64,000 nucleotides of DNA from Streptomyces geranii (GTDB lineage: Bacteria > Actinomycetota > Actinomycetes > Streptomycetales > Streptomycetaceae): NCBI RefSeq assembly GCF_002954775.1, contig NZ_PJME01000025.1:62001-126000 (forward strand), read 5' to 3'. Positions 1 through 8,139 of the stretch are shown piece after piece (position 1 is the stretch's first letter; each line of letters opens with the position of its first letter). The position numbers and the translations under genes were made by a program. The notes beneath the pieces were generated by a model. The model searched no databases. It had not been told where the DNA came from and saw only the letters and a list, made by a program, of their open reading frames with translations.

Positions 1-57
1 ACGTTGACCCCTCAACAGACCATACGTATCCCGACGTGACCTCGCTCACTTCCGGTA

Positions 58-78
58 GGCCAAATTTCCGCCTTGGCC
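58..78. terminator. weak hairpin downstream of the first minus-strand gene
   Basis: GGCCAA (58-63) pairs with TTGGCC (73-78) around a 9-nt loop, about 35 nt past the stop of the minus-strand membrane protein gene. The stem is short and has no clear T-tract, so this is only a possible terminator. Confidence 0.3.
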
Positions 79-113
79 GGGAAGCAGCGGTGGTCCGACA
101 ACCGGGCCGAGCG

Positions 114-1364
114 TCAGTCCGTCACGTCGATGACGCACCGGTTGGTCTCCACGCCCGCCGCGGTGACGACCTGGACCTCCACCCGGCCGGGCTCGACGTC
201 CGCCGGTACCGGCACCGTCAGTACCTCGTCGCGGGGGTTGCTGAAGCCGCCGGGGACCGGGACCAGGGGGACGTGGACATGGACCGGGCCGATGCGGACG
301 ACCATGCGGGACAGCCGGTCGGCAGTGCCCGCGCCCGGGGGTACGAAGCCGGCTCCGCGGATCTCGATGTCGTCGCCGGTGCGGATGGGGGCGTCCAGGT
401 CGCCCGCCTCCCGGGAGCGGACGACCGACAGGATCACCGGCCGGCCGCCCTCCGCGTACTTGCCGGCCACATAGGTGGCCGCCGACACCAGCACCACCAC
501 AGCCAGTCCCCACGGCAGATCCGGCAACTGGTCCGGACGCCGGGCCAGCCGTACGACAGCGAAGAGGAGAGCTACCGTGCCGATCATCACGTACTGGATG
601 TCCGCGAAAGTGCCGCGGCCCGAGTCGTCCGTCAGGAGGTCGGCCGCGCGGGGGCGGTCCGCGCGGACCTTCTGGAGTCGCTGGCCGAGGACACGCAGGC
701 CGACGACCCTGCGCACGAGCACCGCGATGGCACAGACGACGGCGAGGACGGTCACGACGCCCGCGCCCCGGGCGAGGTCGAGTCCGGCGATCAGCGCGTC
801 GCGCTCCTCGTGGCCGGAGGCCACCGCGAGCCGGCCGACCAGCACGAGCACGGCGTACACCACGAACAGCACCCAACTCGCCGCCACCACACGGGAGGTC
901 GACAGGCGGTTGTCCTCGCCGATCAGGGGCGCCAGCGCGCCGCCCCGGGCCCGGTGGAACCAGGACGCGGCGGTGAGCGCGCCGCCGACCAGTACGGCGG
1001 CGACCAGGCCGGCCGTGCGGGCCGCGCTCCAGCCCGCGCCGATCGCGGTGAGCGCCTGCCCGAGCAGCAGCACGCCGATCAGCGCCCACACGGTGAACGC
1101 CGTGCGGCGCCACAGTCGGGCGAGCCACACCTCGCCCTCGGCCCGGCCGCGTTCGGCGACGACCGCCGCGGACTGGGTCAGTTCGTCCGAGACCCACTGG
1201 CGGGACGCCGAGGCCGAGTGGGCCACCGCCGCCGGCAGCCCCTGTCCCGCCGCGAACCCGTCCCGCATGAGCAGGAACTCGGCGACCGCGCGCCGATGTC
1301 CCGTACGTGCCCCGTGGGGACAGTCCCCGCAGGTGCAGCCGCCTCCGTGTTCCCCGGGCAGCAC
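114..1364 (-). CDS. multi-pass membrane protein of unknown function
   Basis: I do not recognise this family with certainty. The N-terminus is Cys-rich (a CTCGDCPHG motif, possibly a small metal-binding knuckle). About six hydrophobic segments follow, including stretches beginning FTVWALIGVLLL, VLFVVYAVLVLV and LAVVVLVSAATYVAG. The last ~100 residues look like a soluble beta-sandwich (GDDIEIRGAGF...), reminiscent of IPT/TIG-type folds. The GTG at 1364 was chosen because GGAGG lies about 9 nt upstream; the frame is open further upstream but has no good ribosome site there. It is divergent from the DUF4429 gene, with about 240 nt of shared promoter region. Membrane location is well supported; function is unknown. 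Confidence 0.7.
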   Translation of the reverse strand: MLPGEHGGGCTCGDCPHGARTGHRRAVAEFLLMRDGFAAGQGLPAAVAHSASASRQWVSDELTQSAAVVAERGRAEGEVWLARLWRRTAFTVWALIGVLLLGQALTAIGAGWSAARTAGLVAAVLVGGALTAASWFHRARGGALAPLIGEDNRLSTSRVVAASWVLFVVYAVLVLVGRLAVASGHEERDALIAGLDLARGAGVVTVLAVVCAIAVLVRRVVGLRVLGQRLQKVRADRPRAADLLTDDSGRGTFADIQYVMIGTVALLFAVVRLARRPDQLPDLPWGLAVVVLVSAATYVAGKYAEGGRPVILSVVRSREAGDLDAPIRTGDDIEIRGAGFVPPGAGTADRLSRMVVRIGPVHVHVPLVPVPGGFSNPRDEVLTVPVPADVEPGRVEVQVVTAAGVETNRCVIDVTD

Positions 1365-1603
1365 ACCTTGTCTCGCCTCCTGCACCGCCACGCCCGACGC
1401 CTGCCTTCCCGCACCCGATACCCCGACCACACATGCGCGGATCGCCGCCCGAACCGCACATTTGACCCTCGTACAACTCCCCCACGACGAGAGCGAATTG
1501 TGCCCTACGCAACACCCCCTCGCGTACGGCAGGTCGGCTCCCGCAGCGGAAAGGGCGAGTGAAACCACGGTCTCCGTGTTGACCCGGCTGCGAGAATTCG
1601 CGT

Positions 1604-2485
1604 ATGGCCGAGATCATCCAGCGCGACGGGAGCTGGGCCTTCGACGGCGGCACGGTCAGGATCACGCCGGGGCTCCACCGTTCCGTGCCGCTGTTCCGGC
1701 AGACGTACGGCGAGGTCGCCGTGCCTCTGGAGGCGGTTTCCGGGATCGTCTACGAGCCCGAACGCAAGCGTGGGCGGCTGCGGTTGCGGCTGCGCGAGGG
1801 AGCCGACCCGCTGCTCCAGGCGACGGGCGGACGGCTGCCGGACGCGGCGGACCCGTACCGGCTGACGGTGGACATCGATCGGTCCGGAGTCGCCGAGTAC
1901 CTCGCCGAGGAGATCCGGCACGCCCTGCTCCTCGACCAGGTGCCCAAGGAGCCGGCGAAGGCGTATCTGCTGCCGGGGCCGCCCGTGCCGGTGTCGGTGC
2001 GGTCCAGCGACGGCATGGTGTCGTTCGACGGTACGCAGGTGCGGATCGACTGGGCCGACACCGCGGACCGGGTCAAGCGGGCCACCGGCCCCCGCATCAT
2101 CTCGACCCAGGATCTCGTGCAGGTCGACTGGCTGCCCAACTCGGGCTACGAGGACGGGTTCATGCGCTTCGTGACCCGGGGCACGGTGTTCTCGAAGCTG
2201 CCGCCGGAGAAGGACCCGTACGCGCTCGACCTGTGGGGCAGCGCGCGCCGGGATCTGCTCACGGCGCTCGTCGCGACGGCGGTCACCGCCCGGCTGCCGC
2301 ATCCCTCCACGCGGGCGGTGGACTATGTGGAGCAGGCCCGGCTCTCGCCCGCGGTCCCGCCCCACTCCGACCATCACGACGTACTCCTGCGCAGGCTCCG
2401 GGAGTTGGGCGAGCTGCACCGCGAGGGGGTGCTCACGGACGAGGAGTTCGCGGCGACCAAGGCGGCCGTGCTCCGGAGTTTCTGA
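1604..2485 (+). CDS. DUF4429/SHOCT domain protein
   Basis: The 293-residue product has two related beta-rich halves. One starts at residue 1 (IIQRDGSWAFDGGTVRI) and the other near residue 132 (SSDGMVSFDGTQVRIDW); this is the tandem arrangement typical of DUF4429 proteins of actinobacteria. The last ~33 residues (LLRRLRELGELHREGVLTDEEFAATKAAVL) form a SHOCT module, a short C-terminal helical segment found on many bacterial proteins and thought to mediate oligomerisation. There is no signal peptide or membrane segment, so it is probably cytoplasmic. It is transcribed away from the membrane protein on its left. The biochemical role is unknown; the family assignment is fairly secure. Confidence 0.8.
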   Translation: MAEIIQRDGSWAFDGGTVRITPGLHRSVPLFRQTYGEVAVPLEAVSGIVYEPERKRGRLRLRLREGADPLLQATGGRLPDAADPYRLTVDIDRSGVAEYLAEEIRHALLLDQVPKEPAKAYLLPGPPVPVSVRSSDGMVSFDGTQVRIDWADTADRVKRATGPRIISTQDLVQVDWLPNSGYEDGFMRFVTRGTVFSKLPPEKDPYALDLWGSARRDLLTALVATAVTARLPHPSTRAVDYVEQARLSPAVPPHSDHHDVLLRRLRELGELHREGVLTDEEFAATKAAVLRSF

Positions 2486-2508
2486 CCCGGCCGCGGCCGG
2501 ACAGTCCC

Positions 2509-2532
2509 GGGTCCGGGTCCGGGTCCGGGTCG
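2509..2532. repeat. hexamer tandem repeat (GGGTCC)4
   Basis: Four consecutive GGGTCC-type hexamers, the last imperfect, lie between the converging DUF4429 and class II aldolase genes. It is probably a neutral microsatellite; no function is inferred. Confidence 0.7.
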
Positions 2533-2550
2533 CGGTCGGCCCAGTCGCGG

Positions 2551-3345
2551 TCAACTCAGCAGATCCGGCTCGCTCCTGCTGATGTCCCGCCACAGCGGCT
2601 GGTAGTTGATCCAGGCGACCAGGTCGCCGCCGAGCTGCTCGCGCGTCGAGACGGCCTGCTTGTGGTCGATGAGGACGGGCCGGCCGGCCGCTCGCGCGGT
2701 CAGCTGGACCTGGCTGGAGCGTTCCATCGACAGGAACCACCAGGCCGCCGCGTCCACCGAGTCGCCCACCGTGAGCAGCCCGTGGTTGCGCAGCACGAGG
2801 GCCTTGCGGGTGCCCAGCGCGGACGCGATCCGGCGGCCCTCGTCGGCGTCGACGGCAACGCCCGTGTAGGCGTCGTACAGGGCGTGGTCCTCGTAGAAGG
2901 CGCAGCTCTCCTGGGTGATCGGGTCGAGGAGGTCGCCGAGGGCGGCGAGGGCGCGGCCGTGCACCGAGTGGCAGTGGGCCACGGCGACGACGTCCGGGCG
3001 GGCGGCGTGCACCTGGGCGTGGACGGTGAAGGCGGCCTGGTTGATGTGGTAGCGGCCCTCGATGACCTGGCCGTCCTGGTTGGCCATGACGAGGTCGCTC
3101 ACGGTGACGTGCTTGAAGGGCATCCCGAAGGGGTTCACCCAGAAGCAGTTGCTGTACTCGGGGTCGCGCGCGGTGATGTGCCCCGAGACGCCGTCCTCGA
3201 AGCCGAGCCGTCCGAACAGCCTGAGCGCTCCGGCCAGCCGTTCCTTGCGGTGCCTGCGCTCGTCGTCGAGCGACTCGTACATCGGGGGCATCGCGAACTG
3301 CAGCTGGTCGGTGGGCAGCGGCAGGGGCGGTGTGGGCCCGTGCAT
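2551..3345 (-). CDS. class II aldolase/adducin family protein
   Basis: A 264-residue protein of the class II aldolase/adducin fold, the family of L-fuculose-phosphate aldolase and L-ribulose-5-phosphate 4-epimerase. The metal-site histidines are visible in VAVAHCHSVHGRALAAL and, further on, in LVLRNHGLLTVG; HAQVH lies between the N-terminal fold and the first of these. It should be a cytosolic metal-dependent aldolase or epimerase, but the substrate cannot be read from the sequence. Many actinobacterial paralogues have no assigned pathway, and no sugar-catabolic neighbour helps here. The ATG start has GGAGG 4 nt upstream. It stands alone between a convergent DUF4429 gene and a divergent PPOX gene. 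Confidence 0.88.
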   Translation of the reverse strand: MHGPTPPLPLPTDQLQFAMPPMYESLDDERRHRKERLAGALRLFGRLGFEDGVSGHITARDPEYSNCFWVNPFGMPFKHVTVSDLVMANQDGQVIEGRYHINQAAFTVHAQVHAARPDVVAVAHCHSVHGRALAALGDLLDPITQESCAFYEDHALYDAYTGVAVDADEGRRIASALGTRKALVLRNHGLLTVGDSVDAAAWWFLSMERSSQVQLTARAAGRPVLIDHKQAVSTREQLGGDLVAWINYQPLWRDISRSEPDLLS

Positions 3346-3524
3346 AGGTCCTCCACACTGGGTTCCTTTACGGAGCGGAAGTTACCGTCGGTCCGCGCAG
3401 GAGAACAGGGATGTTTGCGAAGAGATAAAAGAGATACCGGAGACGGAGGCCCGAGACCCACCGGAGTCCCGGACCGACTCCGAACAGCGACGAATACGAG
3501 ACACCACCGAATACCCGTCAGGGG

Positions 3525-4022
3525 ATGTCGGGTATCCACGTCAGACTCGGTTCCATGAACTGGGCAGTGTTCACCACCACCGAACCGGAACTGGCCGAAA
3601 CCGTCGAGGAGCGCTTCCGCGCCTTCACGCACCACACCCTCGCCACCCTCCGCAAGGACGGCTCGCCGCGCACCACGGGGCTCGAAGTCCGCTTCCTGAA
3701 CGGCGAGTTGTGGCTGGCGATGATGCCGGACTCGCTCAAGGCCCGAGATCTGCTCCGCGACCCCCGTTTCGCCCTCCAGGCGAACCACGGGCCGGGGACG
3801 GACATGGGCGGGGGCGACGTCAGGGTGAGCGGGCGGGCGTACGAGGTGGAGGATGCGGCGGTCAAGGCCGCGTACGCCGAAGAGGTGGAACCGCCGGAGC
3901 CGTTCCACCTCTTCCGCACCGAGCTGACGGAGGTCGTGCGGACCTTCGTCGAGGACGAGAAGTATCTGGTCGTCCAGGTCTGGACGCCCGGAGAGCAGGT
4001 GCGGACCCTCAAGCGGACCTAG
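3525..4022 (+). CDS. pyridoxamine 5'-phosphate oxidase-like (PPOX/FMN-binding split barrel) protein
   Basis: The product is up to 165 residues long. The segment RAFTHHTLATLRKDGSPRTTGLEVRFLNGELWLAM is characteristic of the flavin/F420-binding split-barrel PPOX superfamily common in actinobacteria. The substrate is unknown; members include pyridoxamine-phosphate oxidases, haem-degrading enzymes and F420-dependent reductases. Two ATG starts are possible: 3525, given here, and 3555, which begins MNWAVFTTTEPELAE and may be the true start. Neither has a convincing Shine-Dalgarno sequence. It converges on guaA with about 85 nt between the stops. Confidence 0.78.
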   Translation: MSGIHVRLGSMNWAVFTTTEPELAETVEERFRAFTHHTLATLRKDGSPRTTGLEVRFLNGELWLAMMPDSLKARDLLRDPRFALQANHGPGTDMGGGDVRVSGRAYEVEDAAVKAAYAEEVEPPEPFHLFRTELTEVVRTFVEDEKYLVVQVWTPGEQVRTLKRT

Positions 4023-4106
4023 GCCCTGTCGCCCTGTCGCCCTGCCGTCAGGACCTGGACCTGGGCCCGGGCCTGGACCGACGAACAGCCCTGGCCCGCC
4101 CCGGGG

Positions 4107-5678
4107 TCACTCCCACTCGATGGTGCCCGGGGGCTTGCTCGTCACGTCGAGGACCACTCGGTTGACGTCGGCGACCTCGTTGGTGATGCGGGTGGAGATC
4201 TTCGCCAGGACCTCGTAGGGGAGGCGGGACCAGTCGGCGGTCATCGCGTCCTCGGAGGAGACCGGGCGCAGGACGATCGGGTGGCCGTAAGTGCGGCCGT
4301 CGCCCTGGACGCCCACGCTGCGGACGTCCGCGAGGAGGACCACCGGGCACTGCCAGATGTCGCGGTCGAGGCCGGCGGCGGTCAGTTCCTCGCGGGCGAT
4401 GGCGTCGGCCTCGCGGAGGAGGTCGAGGCGGTCCTTGGTGACCTCGCCGACGATCCGGATGCCGAGGCCGGGGCCGGGGAAGGGCTGGCGCTGGACGATC
4501 TCGTCGGGCAGGCCCAGTTCCTGGCCGACCATCCGGACCTCGTCCTTGAAGAGCTTGCGGAGCGGCTCGATCAGCTCGAACTCGAGGTCTTCCGGCAGGC
4601 CGCCCACGTTGTGGTGGGACTTGATGTTGGCGGTGCCGGTACCGCCACCGGACTCGACCACGTCCGGGTAGAGGGTGCCCTGCACCAGGAAGGCGACCTC
4701 GGGGCCCTCGTCCGCGATGATCTCGGCCTGGGCCTGTTCGAAGACGCGGATGAACTCGCGCCCGATGATCTTCCGCTTCTCCTCCGGGTCGGAGACCCCG
4801 GCGAGCGCGGTCAGGAAGCGCTCCTCGGCGTCGACGACCTTCAGGGTGACGCCGGTCGAGGCCACGAAGTCCTTCTCGACCTGCTCGGTCTCGCCCTTGC
4901 GCATCAGTCCGTGGTCGACGTAGACGCAGGTCAGCTGGGAGCCGATGGCCTTCTGTACGAGGGCCGCCGCGACCGCCGAGTCGACGCCGCCAGAGAGGCC
5001 GCAGACGGCGCGCTTGTCGCCGACCTGCTCGCGGATCAGCGCGACCTGCTCGTCGATGACGTTGCCGGTGGTCCAGGACGGGGTCAGGCCCGCGCCCCGG
5101 TAGAGGAAGTGTTCGAGGACCTGCTGACCGTGCGTGGAGTGCATGACCTCGGGGTGGTACTGAACCCCGTACAGCTTCTTCTCGTCGTTCTCGAAGGCGG
5201 CGACCGGGACGACGTCCGTGGACGCGGTGACCGAGAAGCCCTCGGGGGCGGCGGAGCAGGCGTCGCCGTGCGACATCCACACCGACTGGTCGGCCGGGGT
5301 GCCCTCGAAGAGGGTGGAGGAGGACTTGGTTACGGCCAGCTTCGTACGGCCGTACTCGCGGGCGCCGGTGTTGTCGACCGTGCCGCCGAGGGTGGTCGCC
5401 ATCAGCTGGAAGCCGTAGCACATGCCGAAGACGGGGACGCCGGACTCGAAGATCGCGCGGTCCAGGCGCGGGGCGCCCTCCGCGTACACCGACGAGGGGC
5501 CGCCGGAGAGGATGATCGCCGCCGGGTTCTTGGCGAGCATCTCCTCGACCGGCATGGTGCTCGGCACGATCTCGCTGTAGACCCGGGCCTCGCGGACTCG
5601 GCGGGCGATGAGCTGGGCGTACTGCGCACCGAAGTCGACGACCAGGACGGTGTCGGGGGCGGGGGTCGCTGCTGACAC
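4107..5678 (-). CDS. guaA: GMP synthase (glutamine-hydrolysing)
   Basis: Catalyses XMP + Gln + ATP to GMP, the last step of guanine nucleotide synthesis. The 523-residue length fits the family. The N-terminal class I glutamine amidotransferase domain has the nucleophile in VFGMCYGFQLM and a GVQYHPE His/Glu pair. The ATP-pyrophosphatase domain has the P-loop-like CGLSGGVDSAVAAALV, and the C-terminal dimerisation domain ends KPPGTIEWE. The start is GTG with GGAAGG about 8 nt upstream. It is divergent from the chorismate mutase attenuator. Two other guanine-pathway genes, guaB and guaB3, lie about 26 kb away in this window and are not in the same operon. Confidence 0.97.
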   Translation of the reverse strand: MSAATPAPDTVLVVDFGAQYAQLIARRVREARVYSEIVPSTMPVEEMLAKNPAAIILSGGPSSVYAEGAPRLDRAIFESGVPVFGMCYGFQLMATTLGGTVDNTGAREYGRTKLAVTKSSSTLFEGTPADQSVWMSHGDACSAAPEGFSVTASTDVVPVAAFENDEKKLYGVQYHPEVMHSTHGQQVLEHFLYRGAGLTPSWTTGNVIDEQVALIREQVGDKRAVCGLSGGVDSAVAAALVQKAIGSQLTCVYVDHGLMRKGETEQVEKDFVASTGVTLKVVDAEERFLTALAGVSDPEEKRKIIGREFIRVFEQAQAEIIADEGPEVAFLVQGTLYPDVVESGGGTGTANIKSHHNVGGLPEDLEFELIEPLRKLFKDEVRMVGQELGLPDEIVQRQPFPGPGLGIRIVGEVTKDRLDLLREADAIAREELTAAGLDRDIWQCPVVLLADVRSVGVQGDGRTYGHPIVLRPVSSEDAMTADWSRLPYEVLAKISTRITNEVADVNRVVLDVTSKPPGTIEWE

Positions 5679-5781
5679 GGGGGCCTTCCGGCGGTTGGGC
5701 GGGGGTCTGTGCGGGTGATTCTACCGGGGTGGGGTTGGACACCTTGCCGTGCGCTGGGGGCCGCCGCCCCCAGATCCCCGC

Positions 5782-5810
5782 TTGGAAGGGCGCCCTTCTC
5801 CGTGCATACT
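5782..5810 (+). promoter_or_regulatory. candidate promoter for the leader peptide/chorismate mutase transcript
   Basis: TTGGAA (5782-5787) and CATACT (5805-5810) are separated by 17 nt, a good fit to a housekeeping (HrdB-type) promoter. The predicted start point, about 7 nt after the -10, falls at the ATG of the leader ORF (5818), so the leader may be translated from a leaderless mRNA. Assigned by eye. Confidence 0.55.
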
Positions 5811-5817
5811 GACCCCC

Positions 5818-5889
5818 ATGCTCACGCACCCGACCTTCCTCTTTACCTATGGCAACCGGCCCGCCGGCTGCCATGGTCGTGCTGCTTGA
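5818..5889 (+). CDS. putative Phe/Tyr leader peptide of a chorismate mutase attenuator
   Basis: A 23-codon ORF begins MLTHPTFLFTY and ends at TGA 5887-5889. The cluster Phe-Leu-Phe-Thr-Tyr is what a leader peptide sensing charged tRNA-Phe/tRNA-Tyr would carry. The downstream gene encodes chorismate mutase, the committed enzyme toward exactly these amino acids. A GC-rich terminator hairpin follows at 5914-5940. The segment 5857-5863 (CGGCCCG), just after the Phe/Tyr codons, is complementary to 5919-5925 in the left arm of the terminator, so a competing antiterminator is possible. Leader-peptide attenuation of amino acid genes is known in actinobacteria. Its presence here is my inference from this architecture. 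Confidence 0.55.
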   Translation: MLTHPTFLFTYGNRPAGCHGRAA

Positions 5890-5913
5890 GCAACTGACAA
5901 GCGACTTCCCAGG

Positions 5914-5940
5914 CGCCCCGGGCCGACAAGGCCCGGGGCG
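5914..5940 (+). terminator. attenuator hairpin upstream of chorismate mutase
   Basis: A perfect 11-bp GC-rich stem: CGCCCCGGGCC (5914-5924), loop GACAA, and GGCCCGGGGCG (5930-5940), followed by TCTGTCGTTT. It lies between the leader ORF and the chorismate mutase start codon. Its left arm overlaps the putative antiterminator pairing with the leader. Confidence 0.7.
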
Positions 5941-6001
5941 TCTGTCGTTTCCGGGTCCTGCCGATCCGGGGCACACCGTCCCGTCCGACAAGGAGCCCCG
6001 C

Positions 6002-6286
6002 ATGACCACCACCGACACCACCGACGCAGCCGCAACCTCAACCTCAACCGATGTGATCGCCGACGCACGTGCGCGCATCGACGCCCTCGACGACCGGATC
6101 ATCGGTCTCGTGCAGGAACGGATGGCCGTGTCCGCGGTCGTCCAGGAGACGCGTATCTCCTCCGGTGGGCGGCGCGTGAATCTGTCCCGGGAGATGGAGA
6201 TCCTCAGCCACTACCGGGACGCGCTCGGCAAGCCCGGCACCTCCCTCGCGATGACGTTGCTGGAGCTGTGCCGGGGCCGGATCTGA
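6002..6286 (+). CDS. chorismate mutase (AroQ type)
   Basis: A 94-residue, all-helical chorismate mutase converting chorismate to prephenate, the branch point to phenylalanine and tyrosine. The family pattern is clear: DARARIDALDDRIIGLVQERM, then the helix ending SREMEILSHYRDALG and a C-terminal LLELCRGRI. The ATG at 6002 has GGAG 6-7 nt upstream. In-frame codons further upstream overlap the attenuator hairpin and are not coding. Regulation by a Phe/Tyr leader and terminator is inferred from the 5' region. It is a free-standing monofunctional enzyme, as usual in Streptomyces, next to but divergent from guaA. Confidence 0.93.
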   Translation: MTTTDTTDAAATSTSTDVIADARARIDALDDRIIGLVQERMAVSAVVQETRISSGGRRVNLSREMEILSHYRDALGKPGTSLAMTLLELCRGRI

Positions 6287-6619
6287 GGTCGTATCTGAGT
6301 TCGGGCGCCGTCTCACCCGTCCGACGCGTGACCGTCGTGCGCGGTCTTCGTTGGTACCGGTGTCCGTGCCAGCCAGGGGCGGGCCCGCACGAACCACGCG
6401 TGGCTCCAGGGTTGTGACCGGACGGCAGGGGACAGCAGCCCGGTCACCCCAGAGAAACGGTCGGCTCCGGGGACGCCCGGGGTCGGCCGGTAAGACCAAG
6501 GTCAAAAAGTACAAGGCCGGGTCAAAAGGTTGCGTACTCGACGACCTTCGAGCACGATGCAAGAGCGACCCCAAGTCCCGCAGCAGGCAACCGTATTGAC
6601 GTGTAACCCTCGACTGCCA

Positions 6620-6633
6620 TTGGTCCAGACCAA
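6620..6633. promoter_or_regulatory. DasR-responsive-element-like palindrome (chitin/GlcNAc regulon)
   Basis: TTGGTC-CA-GACCAA is a perfect inverted repeat. It matches the core of the Streptomyces dre/chitinase-promoter motif (TGGTCTAGACCA; the TGGTCCAGACC variant also occurs). A TTGACG hexamer lies 18 nt to its left. The match is read directly; control by DasR is inferred, and no obvious target gene follows. Confidence 0.5.
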
Positions 6634-6750
6634 GCGCGCGCCCCTTGTGCGCCGGGGCGCCGACCGGTGGGTACAGACCAACAACGCGGCGCAACCCCCC
6701 GGCGCCGCTTCCCAGGCACCGGCGCTGCCCTGACGCCGGTGCTGACGGAG

Positions 6751-6783
6751 AAGGGCCCCGCGGATCCGTCCCGCGGGGCCCTT
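6751..6783. terminator. strong bidirectional terminator hairpin
   Basis: A perfect 13-bp stem: AAGGGCCCCGCGG (6751-6763), a 7-nt loop, and CCGCGGGGCCCTT (6771-6783). It sits just beyond the end of the minus-strand membrane protein gene (stop at 6868) and can terminate that gene or a plus-strand transcript from the gene-free region. Confidence 0.75.
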
Positions 6784-6867
6784 CGCTCTGTCCGTAGTTG
6801 GTCACTCTGCCCGCCGTCGCTCTGCCGGGTCACCCTGTCCGGTCACTCCGTCTCCGGCGTCCGGGGT

Positions 6868-8046
6868 TCACGAACGAGTGAGGGGCGAGCAGTCCTCGTC
6901 GCCGATGTCGCCGCTGCGGTCGTAGGGGTCGACGGCGGGGCCTGATGGGTCGTCGGGACTGGCGGTCGTATCGACGAGGTCCGAGTCGAACTGCGGGTGG
7001 AGATAGCCGTCGTACACGTCGCAGGCCGAGTTGGCGAACTGGCTCTTGTAGTTCAGGACGCTGATCTTCCCCGGAGTGACCTGGTACTTGACCGGATCGT
7101 AGAGCTCGATGTCGAGGACCCTGCGCACGATCGTGCGGGTCACCTCGCGGTCGTTCGAGCCGGCGCGGGTCACCGGGTAGACGAAGGTGTAGTCGGCGTG
7201 CACGACGGCGGTGTCGCGCCCGTCCGCCTTGAACGTCATCCGGCCGCGCGTCTTGATCACGTCACCGACCAGGCGCAGTTTCGCGGGGTCGAACCGGCTG
7301 AACATCCACAGCGGGTCGTGCTTCGCGTCCGGTCGGCGCAAGGAGGTGTTCAACTCGCCGAGCAGGTCCTTCTGCTCGGGGTCGATCGCCTTGAGCGCGG
7401 CTGCGGGGTGCTCGCCGCGCAGGGTGGCCGGGTCGAGGTTGGCGTCGATCAGGAACTGCCTGGTCTGCCGCAGCACCCGTTCCACCTCGGCCTTCGAGAA
7501 CGAGCCCACCGCCTTCGCCGGCGGCGGGACGATCCCGGCCGCGCCGTCCGCGTACCGCACGGCGGGTGATCCGGCGAACGGCCTGTCGAGCGTCGGGATG
7601 TCGGGGTCGACCTCCGACGGCGCCGCGGACGGCGCGGCCGTCTCCTCGGGCAGCGGGGAGGTGTCGGCGGCGGAGCCCCCGTCCGAAGCGGCGGCGCCGA
7701 AGGGATCGCCGGGGATCAGCGACGGTCGCACGGCCACCAGCGCCACGGCGACCGCCAGCGGTACGCCGATGATCGCCCACCGGCGCCTGCGCCTGGCCGC
7801 CTGCCCGTTCATCTCCTGCCAGGCGGGGCCGGTGCGCCAGCCCTCGGGCAGTTCGCCGCGCGCGTCCTGCCGACGCAGTCGCTCGGTGACCGCCCGCGCC
7901 CGCGCGGACGGTTCCTTCGGCGCCGAGGCACGGATGTCCCGCTCGCTGTCGCGGTTGAACTGCCCCCATATGTCGTCGGGTATGTCGTCGGGAACCGACG
8001 GCTCAGGCTCTTCGGCCGGCTTGCCGCCGGGCTTCTTCTCAGACAC
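6868..8046 (-). CDS. single-pass membrane protein of unknown function
   Basis: About 392 residues, starting at a GTG (GTG TCT GAG AAG AAG). Sequence upstream of it is open but does not look coding. The N-terminal ~85 residues are charged and cytoplasmic (PDDIPDDIWGQFNRDSERDI). One membrane segment follows, WAIIGVPLAVAVALVAV, preceded by RRRRR. Next is a Pro/Ser/Ala linker and a ~230-residue extracytoplasmic domain containing TLRGEHPAAALKAIDPEQ and a C-terminal Cys pair (SACDVY, DEDCSPL) that may form a disulfide. I do not recognise a known enzyme. It is divergent from a sortase-substrate surface protein, and the shared ~257-nt region holds GACCC iterons. Confidence 0.72.
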   Translation of the reverse strand: MSEKKPGGKPAEEPEPSVPDDIPDDIWGQFNRDSERDIRASAPKEPSARARAVTERLRRQDARGELPEGWRTGPAWQEMNGQAARRRRRWAIIGVPLAVAVALVAVRPSLIPGDPFGAAASDGGSAADTSPLPEETAAPSAAPSEVDPDIPTLDRPFAGSPAVRYADGAAGIVPPPAKAVGSFSKAEVERVLRQTRQFLIDANLDPATLRGEHPAAALKAIDPEQKDLLGELNTSLRRPDAKHDPLWMFSRFDPAKLRLVGDVIKTRGRMTFKADGRDTAVVHADYTFVYPVTRAGSNDREVTRTIVRRVLDIELYDPVKYQVTPGKISVLNYKSQFANSACDVYDGYLHPQFDSDLVDTTASPDDPSGPAVDPYDRSGDIGDEDCSPLTRS

Positions 8047-8139
8047 GAGGGCTATTTCTAGGTGATCCGCGAACGAATCCACAACCAGCGCCAGGGAAAA
8101 GAACGGAAACCCGGCGACAGACCGGGCAGAACGCGGCCG

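Larger units (their letters stand above)
6287..6867. other. gene-free stretch with a DasR-like site and a strong terminator
   Basis: No convincing protein gene is seen in this ~580-nt stretch; reading frames on both strands lack codon bias and ribosome sites. It includes a locally AT-richer island (about 6480-6620), a perfect palindrome resembling a DasR operator (6620-6633), several GC hairpins and a 13-bp terminator stem (6751-6783). The arrangement of operator, ~120 nt and terminator would suit a short non-coding transcript on the plus strand, but no clear -10 was found. Confidence 0.5.

Noticed and set aside
36..1562. Long plus-strand frames over the first gene (and many similar long frames elsewhere)
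   Set aside because: They are antisense shadows of high-GC coding sequence: Arg/Ala/Gly/Pro-rich, no family motifs, no ribosome sites.
6522..6833. Minus-strand frame across the DasR-like site
   Set aside because: Low-quality codon use and overlaps the terminator and operator; more likely non-coding.
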